A DNA stretch of 64,000 nucleotides from Hyparrhenia diplandra (GCA_015847255.1 JADLZK010002806.1:1-64000), one strand, 5' to 3'; shown: positions 20,174 to 32,044, numbered from the stretch's first letter. The notes: a model not told the origin generated them from the sequence alone. A program made the numbers and translations.

Positions 20174-20876
20174 TTAATAGAAAATATGATTTCCCTCCTG
20201 GCGTTGGAGGGGATATCTGTCCACACAAATCACCGTGGACCAGCTCCAGACCCTTGTCTGCACGATACGCTGACGCTTTTGGGAATGGCCTCCTGTGCTG
20301 CTTGCCCAACACACACCCATCGCATACCTGCTCCACCCCACGTATCTGGGGCAGGCCTTCAACCATCTGCTTTGACGCAAGATCACGAAGAGCCCTGAAA
20401 TTCAGGTGCCCGTATCTGGCATGCCATAGCCATGCCTTCTCCTCCATCTTGGACAACAAGCACACGGGCGTGGTTAGGTTCGGCTTCATCACGTACAACC
20501 TGTTCCTCCTTTCTGCCCGAATTAGAACGCCAAGCTGTTGTTGCTGCTTGCCAGCCTGCCGACGCTCAAGCACTTCCATGATGCCATGATCGATTTCCAC
20601 ACGACATCTAGCTTCTTCCAGCTGCCCAAGACTCACTATGTTGCATCGTAAAGATGGGATGAGATATACCTCAGTTAACACGCGATGTTCACCATTCTTC
20701 CCAGCGATGGCCACGGCGCCGATCCCTTGGATCTCAACTGTAGACCCGTCACCAAACCTCACAGCTCCACGCACCGTCTCGTCCAGACTCGCCAGGGCGT
20801 CTCGGTTCCCGGTCATATGGTTTGTGGCACCCGTGTCGAGTATCCATGCCCCCTCAGCGTACTCGGCCGGGAACAC
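20145..20876 (-). pseudogene. Copia protease and integrase N-terminus
   Basis: The aspartic-protease active site DTGATNHM is followed by the pre-integrase HHCC zinc region (LWHARYGHLN...CDGCVLGKQHR) and only the first part of the integrase core, ending near YFLLIVDE. The next codons are unrelated and terminate. The remaining catalytic part of the core is absent, and the reverse-transcriptase linker starts within 30 bases. The frame differs from gag. Confidence 0.85.
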
Positions 20877-21876
20877 CTTCTCTTGATTCAGAGTACCGGT
20901 GTGCGCCGACGATTTGTATGCGTGTCACGTTGCACACCTGAGCGACAAGCAGCGCACCGGTCTCGACATCACCAACGACATGGTGAGCAACCTCCTTCTT
21001 CTCCTCCTTCGGCTTGGTCTTGCATTCTCTGGCGAAGTGCCCGTAAATCTTGCACTTGTTACACCGCCCCCTGCGCTTCGGTGTTCCCATGGACGTGAGC
21101 CTAGGACCCGAGTCACGCGCGTCACCGCCGCCGCGTGCTCCATCCTTGTCCTTGCGGACATAGCGACCACCGCCGCCTTTCTGGCTCGACGTCGAGGAAG
21201 ATTCCTGCACCATGCGGCTTTTATTCTTCGCCATCCACTCGTCCTCCGTCAACAGGAGCTTGCCTGTCTTCTCCACCACCTGATCCACCGAGGGCTCGAA
21301 TCTCTCTTCTGCAGCACGCAAGTGCCCGACGAGCTCCTCAATGCTCAGCTTGCTCACGTCTTGCGTGATCTCAATGGCCACAACGATCTGACCATAACGT
21401 GGTGGGACGACACGAAGAAACTTCTTCACCATCCTCTTATCGGTGATACTCTCTTCCCCAAGCCCCCTCAGATCAGTAACCAACTTGGTTATGCGAATGG
21501 CAAACTCATCTACTGCTTCTCCCGGCTTGAACGTAAGAGATTCAAACTCAGCCAGCAGTTTTTGAGCGTTAACCTCCTTGACTCGATCTGCACCGAGCCT
21601 CATCGTCTTTATCGCCTCCCAAGCCTCCTTTACTGTCTTCTTATTGAGGAGCATAGAATGCATCTCCTGTGGAACACCTCGCAGCATCGCCCCGAGCGCC
21701 AGGCGATCTTTTCTCCGTTCCACCTTCGTTGGATCTGCCTCCACCGCGTCCCAGAGGTACACGCAGGACGCCCACTCTTGGTAGTTCGTTCGGGACAACA
21801 TCGGCCACATGAGATTTCCCGCGGCCTGATTGAACGCCCGATCCATGGACTCCTTTTCTCCTGACGGCGAGCCCAT
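20854..21876 (-). pseudogene. Copia gag
   Basis: Starts MGSPSGEKESMDRAFNQAAG. It holds the UBN2/retrotran-gag fold region (YQEWASCVYLWDAVEAD, LLNKKTVKEAWEAIKTM, LRVVPPRYGQIV), then one CCHC zinc knuckle, CNKCKIYGHFAREC. Runs out of frame shortly before the protease. Confidence 0.88.
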
Positions 21877-21996
21877 CTTGACGACACCGGCCTTCTCCCT
21901 CCTTCTCCGGTGAACTCGATCACCCTGCTTGCTTCTTCACCTCTTCACGCCAACGCCCACACCCAGGATCTCCGGTGAGCGGCTCCGATACCAAGT

Positions 21997-22405
21997 TGTT
22001 AGGGCAGGCGATGCCCTGCACAAGCTAGAACGCGCCCGGCGACGTCGCGGTGGTGACCATGGCGAGGTAGATGAAAGACACGTGAGACTAGGGATTTGTT
22101 GCCGCCAACCGCCGCAGCTTTTCTCGGTCTCGTTTCTTCATACTTATAGGGGTACATAAGGAGATCACGGAACAAACCTCCGCGTATCCCCGCGCCACAA
22201 TACACACCGTATGCCACGCCATTCTTCCGTGATGTGTACACCACGCGCCGCAGCGCATATCGTGGCGCGCCCTGACAGACCGACTGGACAAGATCGTGTC
22301 AAGGTCGAGCACGCCTCCGGCCTTGCACATCTACTAACCAACCTGACTCTATGATCCTAACTGAACAAAGATATTTAACTAACTAGTGCTAAGGTTTAGC
22401 TAACA
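21997..22405 (-). repeat. 5' LTR of the Copia element
   Basis: Differs from the 3' LTR at only a handful of positions, which suggests a fairly recent insertion. The primer-binding site lies at about 21980-21996 immediately inside it. Confidence 0.88.
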
Positions 22406-22410
22406 CTGCT

Positions 22411-22693
22411 AGCTCACTTCACTGACGACTGATCCAAGTGAATGAAGAAGCAGGCAACGCAAGAAAAAAGCAACCGGCCGGCCGGCCGGGGATCGATTAA
22501 AGCAACGGCCAAGGAGCAAAGCAAGACATTCGTTCTACACGACGATGGCTACTGCTGGGAGCTGATGGAGACTGATGAGGCCCGCGTGGTCCAAGACCTA
22601 CTCCTAATTAGCTGGCGAGTATCCTGTTCCTGTTCCTACGTACTCCGCCGGCCACTAGCTAGCGAGAGGAGGAGAACCGTCCGTCCGTAGCCC
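22411..22693 (-). promoter_or_regulatory. Displaced 5' flank of the PP1 gene
   Basis: Before the Copia insertion this sequence directly abutted the PP1 leader at 17857, as shown by the CTGCT duplication. It is therefore the likely original promoter, now 4.5 kb away. No individual promoter element is claimed. Confidence 0.5.
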
Positions 22694-22696
22694 TAA

Positions 22697-22886
22697 GGGC
22701 AGTCAACCGTCTGTCTGTAGCCGACTCTACCAAAACTATTTATTAACCAGGTTATCGTGGATCTGGAGTTTTAGTTTTTCTCCATCTCCTTCTATAAATA
22801 TACTGCTTGCATCAGTAAAATACAATAAATATAAAGATAATAAATAAGCTTTAAACTCTATGGTAGAGTTTGTATTGTGAGTGCCT
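22697..22886. mobile_element. Tourist-like MITE 1
   Basis: About 190 bp with imperfect inverted ends (GGGCAGTCAAC at the left, AGGCACTCAC on the opposite strand at the right) and TAA on both sides (22694-22696 and 22887-22889), the PIF/Harbinger target duplication. No coding capacity. Confidence 0.6.
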
Positions 22887-22889
22887 TAA

Positions 22890-23097
22890 GGACAGTGTCA
22901 ATGTAGGTTTCATGGAGGGTGTCATACACATTAAATAGGGTGTCACATTAGCAAAATTATTGACTTGACGAGGTCATTAAATGAGAGAGTTTCATCGGAT
23001 GAGAGAGAAGTTTCATCCCCATGAAACTCATTTGGCTCGATTAACTAGTTTACTGTCTTAGTAGTCTGTGTAATGAAACTATGCATTGAGACTGGCC
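22890..23097. mobile_element. Tourist-like MITE 2
   Basis: 208 bp with 14-bp inverted ends (GGACAGTGTCAATG and, reversed, GGCCAGTCTCAATG) and TAA on both sides (22887-22889 and 23098-23100). It shares one TAA with the neighbouring MITE. Confidence 0.75.
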
Positions 23098-23283
23098 TAA
23101 TCACAAGTCAGACCCCAACGTCGTCTCTACAGACGACGGAGGCTGTGTTTTACTTGAAGTTCCTATCACATCGTCTAAATTTCTCATCACATCGAATCTT
23201 TGGAAGCATGCATGGAGTATGAAATGTAGGTAAACTAATTAGACAGTTTGAATGTACTTTTTGAGATGAATCTTTTGAGCTTA

Positions 23284-23475
23284 GGGGCTGTTTGGTTTAG
23301 GGACTTTTTAGTCCTTGGGACTAAAAAAACTCCCTTTTAGTCCTTACCAAACCAAACAGGAGGGACTTTTTTAAGACTTTTACTCTATTCGTCCCTAAAA
23401 GACTCTCTTGGAGGGACTTTTTTTATTAGTCCCTAGTATAAAAAAAAGTTTAGTCCCTAGGAACCAAACAACACC
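23284..23475. mobile_element. Tourist MITE 3
   Basis: 192 bp with the grass Tourist end GGGGCTGTTTGGTT and its inverted partner AACCAAACAACACC, flanked by TTA (23281-23283 and 23476-23478). The interior is palindromic around AGTCCCTAA-type blocks. Confidence 0.85.
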
Positions 23476-23478
23476 TTA

Positions 23479-23860
23479 GTTAGACTATGGTAGAACAATA
23501 TTTATCACAAACGAATGAAAAGTGTTATAGTGTCAAATTCAGTGTTGCAGTGAAAATTTCAGGTAATTAAACAGAATCAAAACTTTCGGCCTCTTCAGCA
23601 TCAACATATCGTCCACGGATCGATGATGGATTGGACTCGGAGCACCAAGCAAAGGTTTCCTTTACTACAACTACTTTAATTTGCCTTTTCTCCTCACCGC
23701 ACATCGCAGATTCTATATATTCTCTACCAAGATATATACCAGCTCCACCATGCAGGAGGGGAAATGGAATTACGACATATCGTGGTCCTCATGAGCTGAC
23801 AATCCATAAAACCAAATCAAACAATTTCACGGACCACAGCAACTCTAGCTATGAAATAAT
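23479..23860. other. Intergenic, nothing recognised
   Basis: No gene or bordered repeat was found in this stretch. Confidence 0.4.
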
Positions 23861-23863
23861 TAT

Positions 23864-24710
23864 GTTGACACCTAAAAATGTCCACACATGATTTTTGATG
23901 ACTTAATAACATTGTGGCGTGTTGGGAGTTCTACGAGGGGCGAAAGATCGAGAAACCTATAAGGAGAGCCGCCGGTCGAAATTAACAGCGCCGGATGCCG
24001 GACCGTGGCCGGGCGCGTCCGGCGTGAGCACATCGGATGGTCGGCGGTGACCTTGAGCCGCAGCCCTTCTTGGACCGCATCCGGTGTGTGCGCCGGACGC
24101 TAGGTCATGGGCGTCGGCACCCTACCCCTCCGGGCGTCGGCGGTGCCCCCTCCCGTGAGGCTCTCGACCGAAGTCCGACGCGAACGCCGGGCGCGCCCGG
24201 CGCCATGGTGCTGGCATCCGGCGCAGGTCGCGGGTGCACACATGCAGTTCGTGTCCGTAATGATTTGATTTTAGATCGGTTTTTGGAAGGCTCTGATGAT
24301 TGGAAACATATCCGTGCGGTTTCCTAATGCGATAAGACCACCCCCTATATAATAAGAGGTTCATGGCCGATTTGATCCCATCTACATCCAATCGTCAAAA
24401 TCAATCTACTAACTTTTTTTTTACTCTTTTCCAAACCCTAATTTGCTGTCCGGCGACGTTCTCGACGAATTTCATTGGCGTTCTAGGTGGCCTTACCGAT
24501 ACTAGAAGACCCCGGCGTGCATCCTCCCGACGAATCCTTGGGAGGTTGTTCGCCCGTTTCGGCCGAAATCAAGCTCCACATCGCCTTTACCGGTCTCTAG
24601 ATCGGTTTGGGTGATCAAGCCGTGATTCTTACTATCCGTTACATGTTGATCGCAACCTCGTGGGCATCCAAAGCCATAACGGTGTGTTGGTGCAAACCCT
24701 AGCTTGTGTC
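23864..24710 (+). mobile_element. LTR-like fragment
   Basis: Begins near TGTTGACACCTAAAAATGTC and ends near GCTTGTGTCA. It has a CTATATAATAAG TATA-type core at about 24343 followed by a transcribed-leader-like segment, which resembles a solo LTR. The flanking bases do not form a clear duplication, so borders are approximate. Confidence 0.4.
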
Positions 24711-24716
24711 AATAAA

Positions 24717-26049
24717 TCTATACCTACTAATAAAAGAGAAAATTTCAGTCCCCCACCTCCTTTTTCACTTAGGGCTTTTCACCGCCGGGCTTTTTCCACC
24801 ACGTTGGTACGACTAAAAAGCCCATGAGCGATATAGCACGAGAGGCGAGCCCAAGCACCATGTCACAACAAGTCGTCATGATCGGTGCAGGAGATCGGGC
24901 TGTTTAGTCCCACCTCGAAAAAGGAAAGTAGAGAGGCGGGTGGAGGCGAGTACAAGATGCGGGGATGGCTACGTGCGGAACCATCTTTGCGCCGCCATTG
25001 ACGTAGCTTTTTGAGGTTCGAGGCACGTCACCTATTTTTTCATCTGCCGATGTTCTTTTCGTTTCGTATAGAGTCCGTAGTAAAAGAGTCCATGAAGAGA
25101 TATTTGCATGCCCCCGTGGAAAGCTTTCCCGAGACCGAACCAAGGTCGTACCGAACCAAGGTCGTTGCATGCCTATACGTGCATAGCGTCGGTGCAGTCC
25201 TAAACTAAGCCCGAGAACCAAGCGAGGCCACAAATACGGATCCCATCGGTCTTCAAACAAATACGTATTTTTTGCCTTTTTTTGTTGGCTATAAAAACAA
25301 TCGTTTACCAATGACTTCCGGAGGTCTTTGGAACGACATATCTCTCAAGCAAGTCTCATCTCTCTCTTTTTTCCTTTTCGTAGATGTAGAAGATTAAAAA
25401 CGCAAAAAAAAAAAAAAAAAAGCAGATTCAACATTTACAAGTTTTTCAACAAAAAAAAAAATCCAGATCCAACATTTATATCAGTTTTGATTGATTACTC
25501 CCTCCTATAATTTTTATAGCCACAACCTCTACTAATGGACAGAAGAAACCAAACTAGCAAAGGTAAATACTCACATGCAGATAGATAAATAAAAAAAAGA
25601 CAACACAATATATAGGCTTTGAACTTCTTATACCTTTGATTGATGACAAATAAATATTTCTACCATAAATTTATTAATGTATTAAAAATCAAAACTCATA
25701 TTATTATAGTCTAAATGTAGTCGATTGTCCAAAAACAAATTGTGAAAGTATGAACCAGTGCCATCATCTGCAAAGTATGGAAAATTGAGAGTGACCTTGT
25801 GTCATAATCATCACACATAGTAGCTCTTGATATCAATATAACTAATTCCATGATAATTGAGTTACAAATCTTTACATGTCTAAAAAAGAATTTATGAAAT
25901 TTAATATTGATTTTACCTATTTTCATTAATTTTATTTATGAGCACAATTTTTTGTGCTTAGCAATGCAAGAAAAATTTTATGATGCCCTTATTCTAATTG
26001 AGTGCATAACATTTTTTTCTCCGTTGCAACGCACGGGCATGTTTGCTAG
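24717..26049 (+). mobile_element. Non-autonomous Helitron
   Basis: Starts TCTATACCTACTAATAAAAG after an A and ends CTAG before a T, as expected for Helitron insertion into AT. The 3' end carries the hairpin CCGT-TGCAACGC-ACGG about 13 bases before CTAG. No RepHel coding sequence and no clear captured gene were seen; the interior is AT-rich from about 25,240. Confidence 0.8.
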
Positions 26050-26242
26050 TTAGTATAAAAAGTCATAGATCTAAAGCTATAACAAAAAAAAATTGAATAC
26101 CATATTATATGTTCATTGTATTGATAGACTCATGCGAGTCCAACAAAATTAGATTTTTGATTTTATGCATGGTTTTTTTTTTTTTTTGATTTAGTATGTT
26201 TTTCAAAGATCCAACCAAACCAAATAAAAAGAACAAAAAATC

Positions 26243-26540
26243 CTTCGGTGCAACGTACAATTCAAGAGAGATGTATTTGAAGAGGCTTCTTTCCTTTTGC
26301 AAAGGATAAAGGCTAGGCTGTCCTCCTCTTAGAATCATGGATAAATTCCTCTGTATAACTCCTTGGACTTTCTCTCTTTCTTAGTTCTCTAATTAGTCTA
26401 CTGCTTCTCTGGATTTCTTTTTTTTTTTTTTTTTGATGTTTCTACCTTTGTAATCTGTAACGTTTTGGTTTAATTCAATTTACAGTAGGAGCCTCTGGCA
26501 GGCTCCTCCAGCTCTTTCAAAAAAAAAAAAAAAAAAAAAG
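26243..26540 (+). mobile_element. 5'-truncated LINE or SINE-like tail with poly(A)
   Basis: A short 3' UTR-like segment (GGAGCCTCTGGCAGGCTCC inverted block) ends in about 20 A residues at 26520-26540. GAACAAAAATC follows the tail, and GAACAAAAAATC lies at about 26231-26242, an imperfect target duplication. Confidence 0.5.
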
Positions 26541-26916
26541 GAACAAAAATCGCCTTTGAGAACCCCTTGTACCAGTCAGGGAGGTAAAACAAATTGGTTT
26601 TAAAAATTTGGGAAGGTGATTTAGCCGGTTTTATTGTTTACAGAGAGAAAAAAAGGAGACTTTGTCAAAAATCAATAATATAGTAAGGGAGATAATGTGG
26701 CCCTTTTTCCAAAGAATATTCCCGCTTTCTCTTTCCTATACATGGGCCGAGGTGTATGAACAGGGCCCACTAAAACAATGTTTGTCGTCGAGAGCTGGCC
26801 CAGTTCTACTGCCCCTACCAATTTCAATTTCTTTCGATCTGATCTGTGTTTCCCCTTTCCCGTCTCGTCTAGCTTCCTTCCTTCCTTGTCCAGATTGAAC
26901 CAAACCCTAGGAGAGC

Positions 26917-29004
26917 ATGCGTGGCGGCTACTCGGGCCGCGGTGGTTTCGCTGGCGGCCGGCATAACAGCAGCAGCAGCAGCAATGATGGCAGGCGATAC
27001 CACGGGAACCCTTGCCTGACGATGCACCAGCCGTGGGCGTCGCTGCTGGTGCACGGCATCAAGCGTGTCGAGGGCCGCTCATGGCCATCCCCGATCACAG
27101 GTCGGTCCCTTCCCCTCGTTTGATTTGAATAATTGTAAGATTCAGTTCCAATTCCATCTCTTCCTTCCCTCCCAGGCCGCCTATGGATTCACGCAGCATC
27201 CAAGGTTCCTGAGCCCGACACCATCAAAGCCATGGAGGATTTCTACAGAGAGATTTATGCCGTCGACGGCATCACTGACATCAAGTTCCCGGATCATTAC
27301 CCTGTCTCGCACCTCCTTGGTTAGCACTTGCCTTGTTGTCTGCCTACTTCCGTCAATAGCTCTGTCGCAAATGTAGCTGTCCCAGTTAATATTAACATCT
27401 TGAGTGATATATGTATTTTTCCACACTGGCTGTTGGCTGATAATGTCAGTCTCAATCTATATAGTTTTTATATTTTGAAAGATTTAATGGTCAAAACCTT
27501 AACTTGGATAAACCTGGATGGACTTGTATTTACAACCAGAGAAAGCGCATCATTTGATCAAGTTGTCGACCTGGGACATGAAAAACCATTCTGTTTTTGC
27601 TTTTATGTATGTGCTAATAATATGCTCTGCCACAGGCTGTGTTGAGGTAGTAGGCTGCCTCAAGTCTCAAGAGCTTATTTCCTGGGAACATGTGCCCGAG
27701 TCTGTATGTTCTGTACTCACCCATTTCCCTTCCTTTGCTCCAGTAGTATTTTACCTGCCTTGCTCATCATCCTACATACTCTCAAATGCAGGTCAGGCTT
27801 GAAGGGCTCACTGACTTTTGTTGGCTCTGTGAGAATCCACAGGTGGACTCTACTCTGTTCCTCACTCCTAGCTAGCACATTCTATTATTGCAGACATCTT
27901 TGTTTGTACGTGACATTCCGTACATAAATTTATGTAGAAGTTGGTGGTTCCATTCGAGATGCGTGGTTACCAGGGCGTCTACAATTTAGAAAGAAGGGTG
28001 AGTTCAGTCCTACTTGGTCTTCCTATTACCTTTTGCTTGTACTCATAGCTCTGGAATCTCTTCTACTTGCCATATCACAGATCTATGATGGGGCTGTGAG
28101 GGGCCTTTCACCTGTTCAAGGCCCACTGCCTGTCAAGTTCCCTCTTCCAGATCCCAGAGATCCTTTTTCTTTGAAGCCAGGATCTCTTACATTTGCTGCT
28201 TCCAAATCCACGCTGCAAAAATCTGCAAGTGTTACTGCAGCAATAGCCGGGGCTCGAGCGGCAGCCACTCAATTCTCAAAGAAGGATCACAAAACTGCTA
28301 CTAGTAGTGAAACTAGTACAAAAGAGCAATCTCGGAGAAGCCATGGTGACAGCAGCCAGAATCAGCCTTCAATTTTCGAGAGCTCTCCAGCGTATTCCCA
28401 AAATCCAAATTCCGAGCCTCGGAGAAGCCCCAGACTAGAATTTGGAGCTTCCAATAGGGTGAGTATTGATATATTCTTTAGCTTCATCTACTTTTGGTTG
28501 GTGAATTTATTTTTCCTTCCAATTTTCATGTTTTAAAGAATGACTCTGACTTGCTTAGTAATATTCCTGTATGTGTTGGATACTGGATCACTGAGCACAT
28601 AAATGACTAAGTTTGAGTTTGCACCAGAAAATCCGAAGTGAACATTTGAATATCTACACACTTCCTTTCAAGTTAACTAGTGCTTGATATACTCACATAG
28701 GATCATTAATTATGCCTACAACAGCTACCATGCTGCACCTGTGAACTAAATCATAGCTGTTGGCACTGTATGGAGAATTTCGTTACATTAGAGAACTGGG
28801 TCAATGGTGGAGATGCATCTTGACTTTGTACTGGAGTTCAGCAGGCAGGGGTATTGCAACGAATGGGTGGCAAACCTGTATAACCTGTGATTTGCTAATA
28901 CACCGCGCACAAATTAGGCATGTATGTTTGGGTGGAGAAGTTGCATGAGGTTAACATATTTGTTCGTGATTTGACAGGGTATGCAAACTAGTACTGACAT
29001 GTGA
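26917..29004 (+). CDS. ASCH-domain protein (ASC-1/TRIP4-like)
   Basis: Seven exons join in frame: 26917-27100, 27176-27319, 27636-27703, 27792-27842, 27938-27997, 28081-28458 and a short last exon, 28978-29004 (less certain). The product is about 303 residues. A Gly/Arg/Ser-rich start is followed by the ASCH fold (residues about 30-170), with CLTMHQPWASLLVHGIKRVEGR, GRLWIHAASK, GCVEVVGCL and WLCENPQKLVVPFEMRGYQG. ASCH domains are thought to bind RNA; in animal ASC-1/TRIP4 the domain is part of a transcription and ribosome-associated coactivator. The region after the domain (about 175-300) is Ser/Thr-rich and low complexity. The zinc-finger part of full ASC-1 is not present. All exon joins use GT-AG. 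No break in frame was found. The exact substrate in plants is unknown. Confidence 0.85.
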
Positions 29005-31072
29005 TTGATTAGCTTGTTACAGTGGCACTGAGGGAACTTAAGCAATTAAGCCTGAGCGAGAAGGGGGCAGGACAAGGATTTCCAAGTGTGCAAGCTAACA
29101 AGTAGGTAGGTTGAAGCGCATTGGAATGTGTGATAGATAGAATGAGCACCTTTGATCCCTTGTAATGCTTGCCACAGCACATTTGGCTGTATGTTTGTAG
29201 AAAGATGGATGGTGTTTGCAGAAGTTTGTGGGACAAAATTTTCAAATCATGCACCCCCTGATTAAGCATGCTGCAGTGGTGGAAGTGTTGCAATTATGTG
29301 AAATAATATTTGTCGTCACACGTAAGCTAGCAGTGCTACGGCATTGCTGAGGCGGGCTCTTTTTGGCACTTGTTATCATCTATCTACCCGGCTCTGACGT
29401 CTGAGTCCCGAGGGAGGAGATAAAGGAGGTCCAAGAATGCAGGCAGGCAGGTGTTGGTTCATGCACCACACCTGTGTTTGAGGATGGCTGACCGGGGATG
29501 CACTGGCCTGATAGCCGCTGTCGCTGTCACTGTAAAATGTTTCTTTTTGGATAACAATCACTCTAAGATGTGTGAATTCTGAGTGGAGGGAACCACTATC
29601 TAGTTGTATACTATATATGACATTTAGCTTGCTTGCAGTCTCTAGCAGTCTTGTATCTATGCTATACCATAATTACATGTAATTTGCTGGTGCATGCATC
29701 TTCCATCCTAGTTGCCTTAATTTGTTGGACCGTACCAACAAGCAGAATATTCGGCTGTCTACAACTTGCATAAATAGTGGTAGCTAGTACGATAATGATA
29801 TGTAGTAGCTTGTATTGTGTGATATTAGCCAGGATGTGAATCCAATGGATATGAATATATACTAGCTAGTATGGATGTTTCTTAGAAACTACTCCCTCCG
29901 TCCACTAATAACTTGACATTACTTGCAGTGGATTAGGCTTGAGGTGAGTTGAGATGAGAAGACAGCGACCAGTAGGTGAATGTGGTTAGGCAGGCAGAGG
30001 CGAGTACATACATGCATCTCGTCGATCTGACGGTTCATTTTTTAGTGGTATGGGAATTTTGTTGGAGGATGCATGTGTACAAGAAGCAAAAAGACTTGTT
30101 TTGTTTTTCCGTAAAAGGCTAGCCATGGAAACTTTTGTAGATGACGAGCGAGCGAGCGGCGTGGAAAAGTCGGGTATATTCGATCCCCAAGGACGGACGA
30201 CAGAGGAAGCAGATTCATTGCACCTTGACCCACCGCACCGGATCCGGATGGACGATAACAAAACCTGGTCACGCACTCCAATGTACAGAGACTGGAATTG
30301 TCATTGCCAGCACGTGCCTAAATCTCCAATGCACTCTCTATATTGGCTGCCTGACGGCTTCACCTGGGCCTGCCTCTCTATTTTTCAACCCTTCTCACGT
30401 ACAGCCTTTTTGGTTGCTAACCACACTTAGCTTTTTGGTTGATAATGTTATAAACCTGACGACAGGTGAAGAATAAGATCAAACCACAGGGTGACACAAG
30501 ATTTAGCGTGGAAAACCCTTTCAATACGAGAGAGTAAAAAACTACGGGCACCAGCCAGCAAACACTCCTCACTATTATCCAGAGACGGGTTACAACGCCG
30601 ATGCAGCAACCACGTGGATTCGATTCCACTCAAATCAGCAATCCATCAAATCAATATCAAATTCCACGGGCCGGGGTCGTGTTGACCATTTCAAAGTCCC
30701 GTTCCGTGCCTTGTCTAACATCTTCACCCATGAATTCCATCCACATGTCAACCACAAACATGCTCCTCATCTAAGAAAAATGACATGTGCAAAATTACAC
30801 AATTTCAGTATACAAACACAAGTCACTGACTGAGTGTCCTGAAACTTTTTCTTTTTCTTTTTTTCCTTACGCCAACGTGCCTGAGCACGTGTTTTGTAAA
30901 ACCTTTTTTTGTTTCTTCTCTTTCGAAAACATGAAGCATGTTTCTAGAAGAAGAAGGTGTGACGTGGCGCCTGTATCAAGCTCAAGCTCGTCTCTTGAGC
31001 TCTTTCAACTCAAACAAAACCTTACTGTCTTCTCCAAACAACATACCGGCTAGGAGAGGACTGGACTGACTA
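29005..31072. other. Intergenic between ASCH and ERF genes
   Basis: No gene found. A lone Stowaway-like end (CTCCCTCCGT, about 29891) has no partner. At about 30440-30717 a segment starts TGTTATAAACC and ends GTCTAACA, LTR-like but without matching flanks. The rest is unremarkable. Confidence 0.45.
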
Positions 31073-31101
31073 CTAGCACAACAGCACGTGCAGATTCAGA
31101 A

Positions 31102-31944
31102 TCAGATGGAGTGGTGGCTCCGGCTCCAGGACGACGACGACGACCCTGCTGCATCGGTGGCGCCCAGCAGGGCCTCCAGGTAGTCTGCTCCGAGGTCTTC
31201 CAGCTCCATCACCTCGCTCCTGCTTGTCGACGCCACCTTGGCCTTCCGGCTCCGGCTCCGGATGCGCACGGAATGCCGCCGCTTGAGCGCCACCACGGGC
31301 GAGCCAGAGCCAAAGGCAGAGCCAGAGCCCATGTCCATTCCTTCCAGGGACTGGCGGACCCGCTCCACGGGGAAGTTGAGCACGGCGGCGGCGCCACGCA
31401 TGGCGAACGCGGCCTGGTCGTACGCCAGTGCCGCCGCCTCGGCGCTGTCGAAGGTGCCCAGCCACACGCGCACGCCGTTGCGCGTCGAGTCCCGGATCTC
31501 CGCCGCGAACTTGCCCCACGGACGCTTGCGCACCCCGCGGTAGGGCCGCCCGCCAGGCCCCATGGCGGCTTCCTGCGTCGACGTCGCTGCCAGGGGCCTC
31601 CTGCCCCTGCCCCTGCCCGGCGATCATGTCCAGCAGCGCCATCTCGTCGGTGTCGTTGCTGTCGAATGGGAGCACGGGGGCGGGTGCTGCTGCTGTTGCT
31701 GAGCCATGGCCATGCAGCTCCACGGCGCCGAGGAGTCGACAGAGCTGGTGGATGAGCCCGGCGAGTCCAGCGGTGCCACTGCCACGCGGGGCTGAAAGGA
31801 TGATGGGTGGCGCGTCGTCAGGGCGGCTCGCCGGGCGAGGAAGCCGACGATGCCGGTGGTGAGGCGCAGCACCGGCGGGGAGGAGGAGGTGTTTGAATTC
31901 TGGGTGTCGGAATGGGATTGGGAGGTGCTGCTCTTGCTCACCAT
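31102..31944 (-). CDS. AP2/ERF transcription factor (ERF subfamily), single exon, with two compensating frameshifts
   Basis: Encodes about 280 residues. The N-terminus MVSKSSTSQSHSDTQNSNTS is Ser/Pro/Gln-rich. A short acidic block, LPFDSNDTDEMALLDMIA, is found only in the neighbouring frame (about 31590-31683). The AP2 DNA-binding domain starts near residue 134: YRGVRKRPWGKFAAEIRD, then VRVWLGTFDSAEAAALAYDQ; the Ala and Asp of the ERF-type domain are present. A basic patch (KRRHSVRIRSRSRK) may serve nuclear import. The C-terminal DLGADYLEALL resembles the end of group IX ERFs of the ERF1 type, which act in ethylene and defence responses by binding GCC boxes. The frame leaves and returns through one missing C (CCGCCCCCG context) and one extra C (GGCCCCTGG), and a stop at 31624 would otherwise truncate it. 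Confidence 0.85.
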
Positions 31945-32036
31945 CAGACGGTGTGGATCGACAGTCCGGCCTCCGTGCTGTGCTGCTGATCGAGTTGAAT
32001 TTGAAACTGAAATTGAAATGTGGACACAATGGCCTC

Positions 32037-32044
32037 CTTTTATA
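32037..32044 (-). promoter_or_regulatory. TATA box of the ERF gene
   Basis: TATAAAAG on the minus strand, about 95 bases upstream of the ATG at 31944, a normal spacing for a 5' UTR of about 65 bases. A (GCCTCT)4 microsatellite lies just upstream at about 32050-32076. Confidence 0.6.

Larger units (their letters stand above)
17863..22405 (-). mobile_element. Copia LTR retrotransposon, full ends, integrase core deleted
   Basis: LTRs at 17863-18270 and 21997-22405 are nearly identical (408 and 409 bp, TGTTAG...CTAACA), and the element is flanked by a perfect 5-bp duplication, CTGCT (17858-17862 and 22406-22410). On the minus strand a primer site matching initiator-Met tRNA (TGGTATCGGAGCC) adjoins the right LTR, and a TTTAGGGGGTGAAT polypurine tract precedes the left LTR. 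The order gag, protease, integrase start, reverse transcriptase, RNase H identifies Copia. Most of the integrase core is missing and the pol frame is broken, so the copy cannot move on its own. It lies 27 bp upstream of the PP1 start codon in the same orientation. Confidence 0.93.

Noticed and set aside
21929..22690. Short plus-strand frames in and beside the right Copia LTR
   Set aside because: They repeat the same frames seen in the left LTR and have no coding features.
30440..30717. Segment with TGTTA...TAACA ends as a solo LTR
   Set aside because: No matching 5-bp flanks, too short to be convincing; noted only within the intergenic entry.
31111..31862. Plus-strand frames opposite the ERF gene
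   Set aside because: Shadows; the AP2 domain is on the minus strand.
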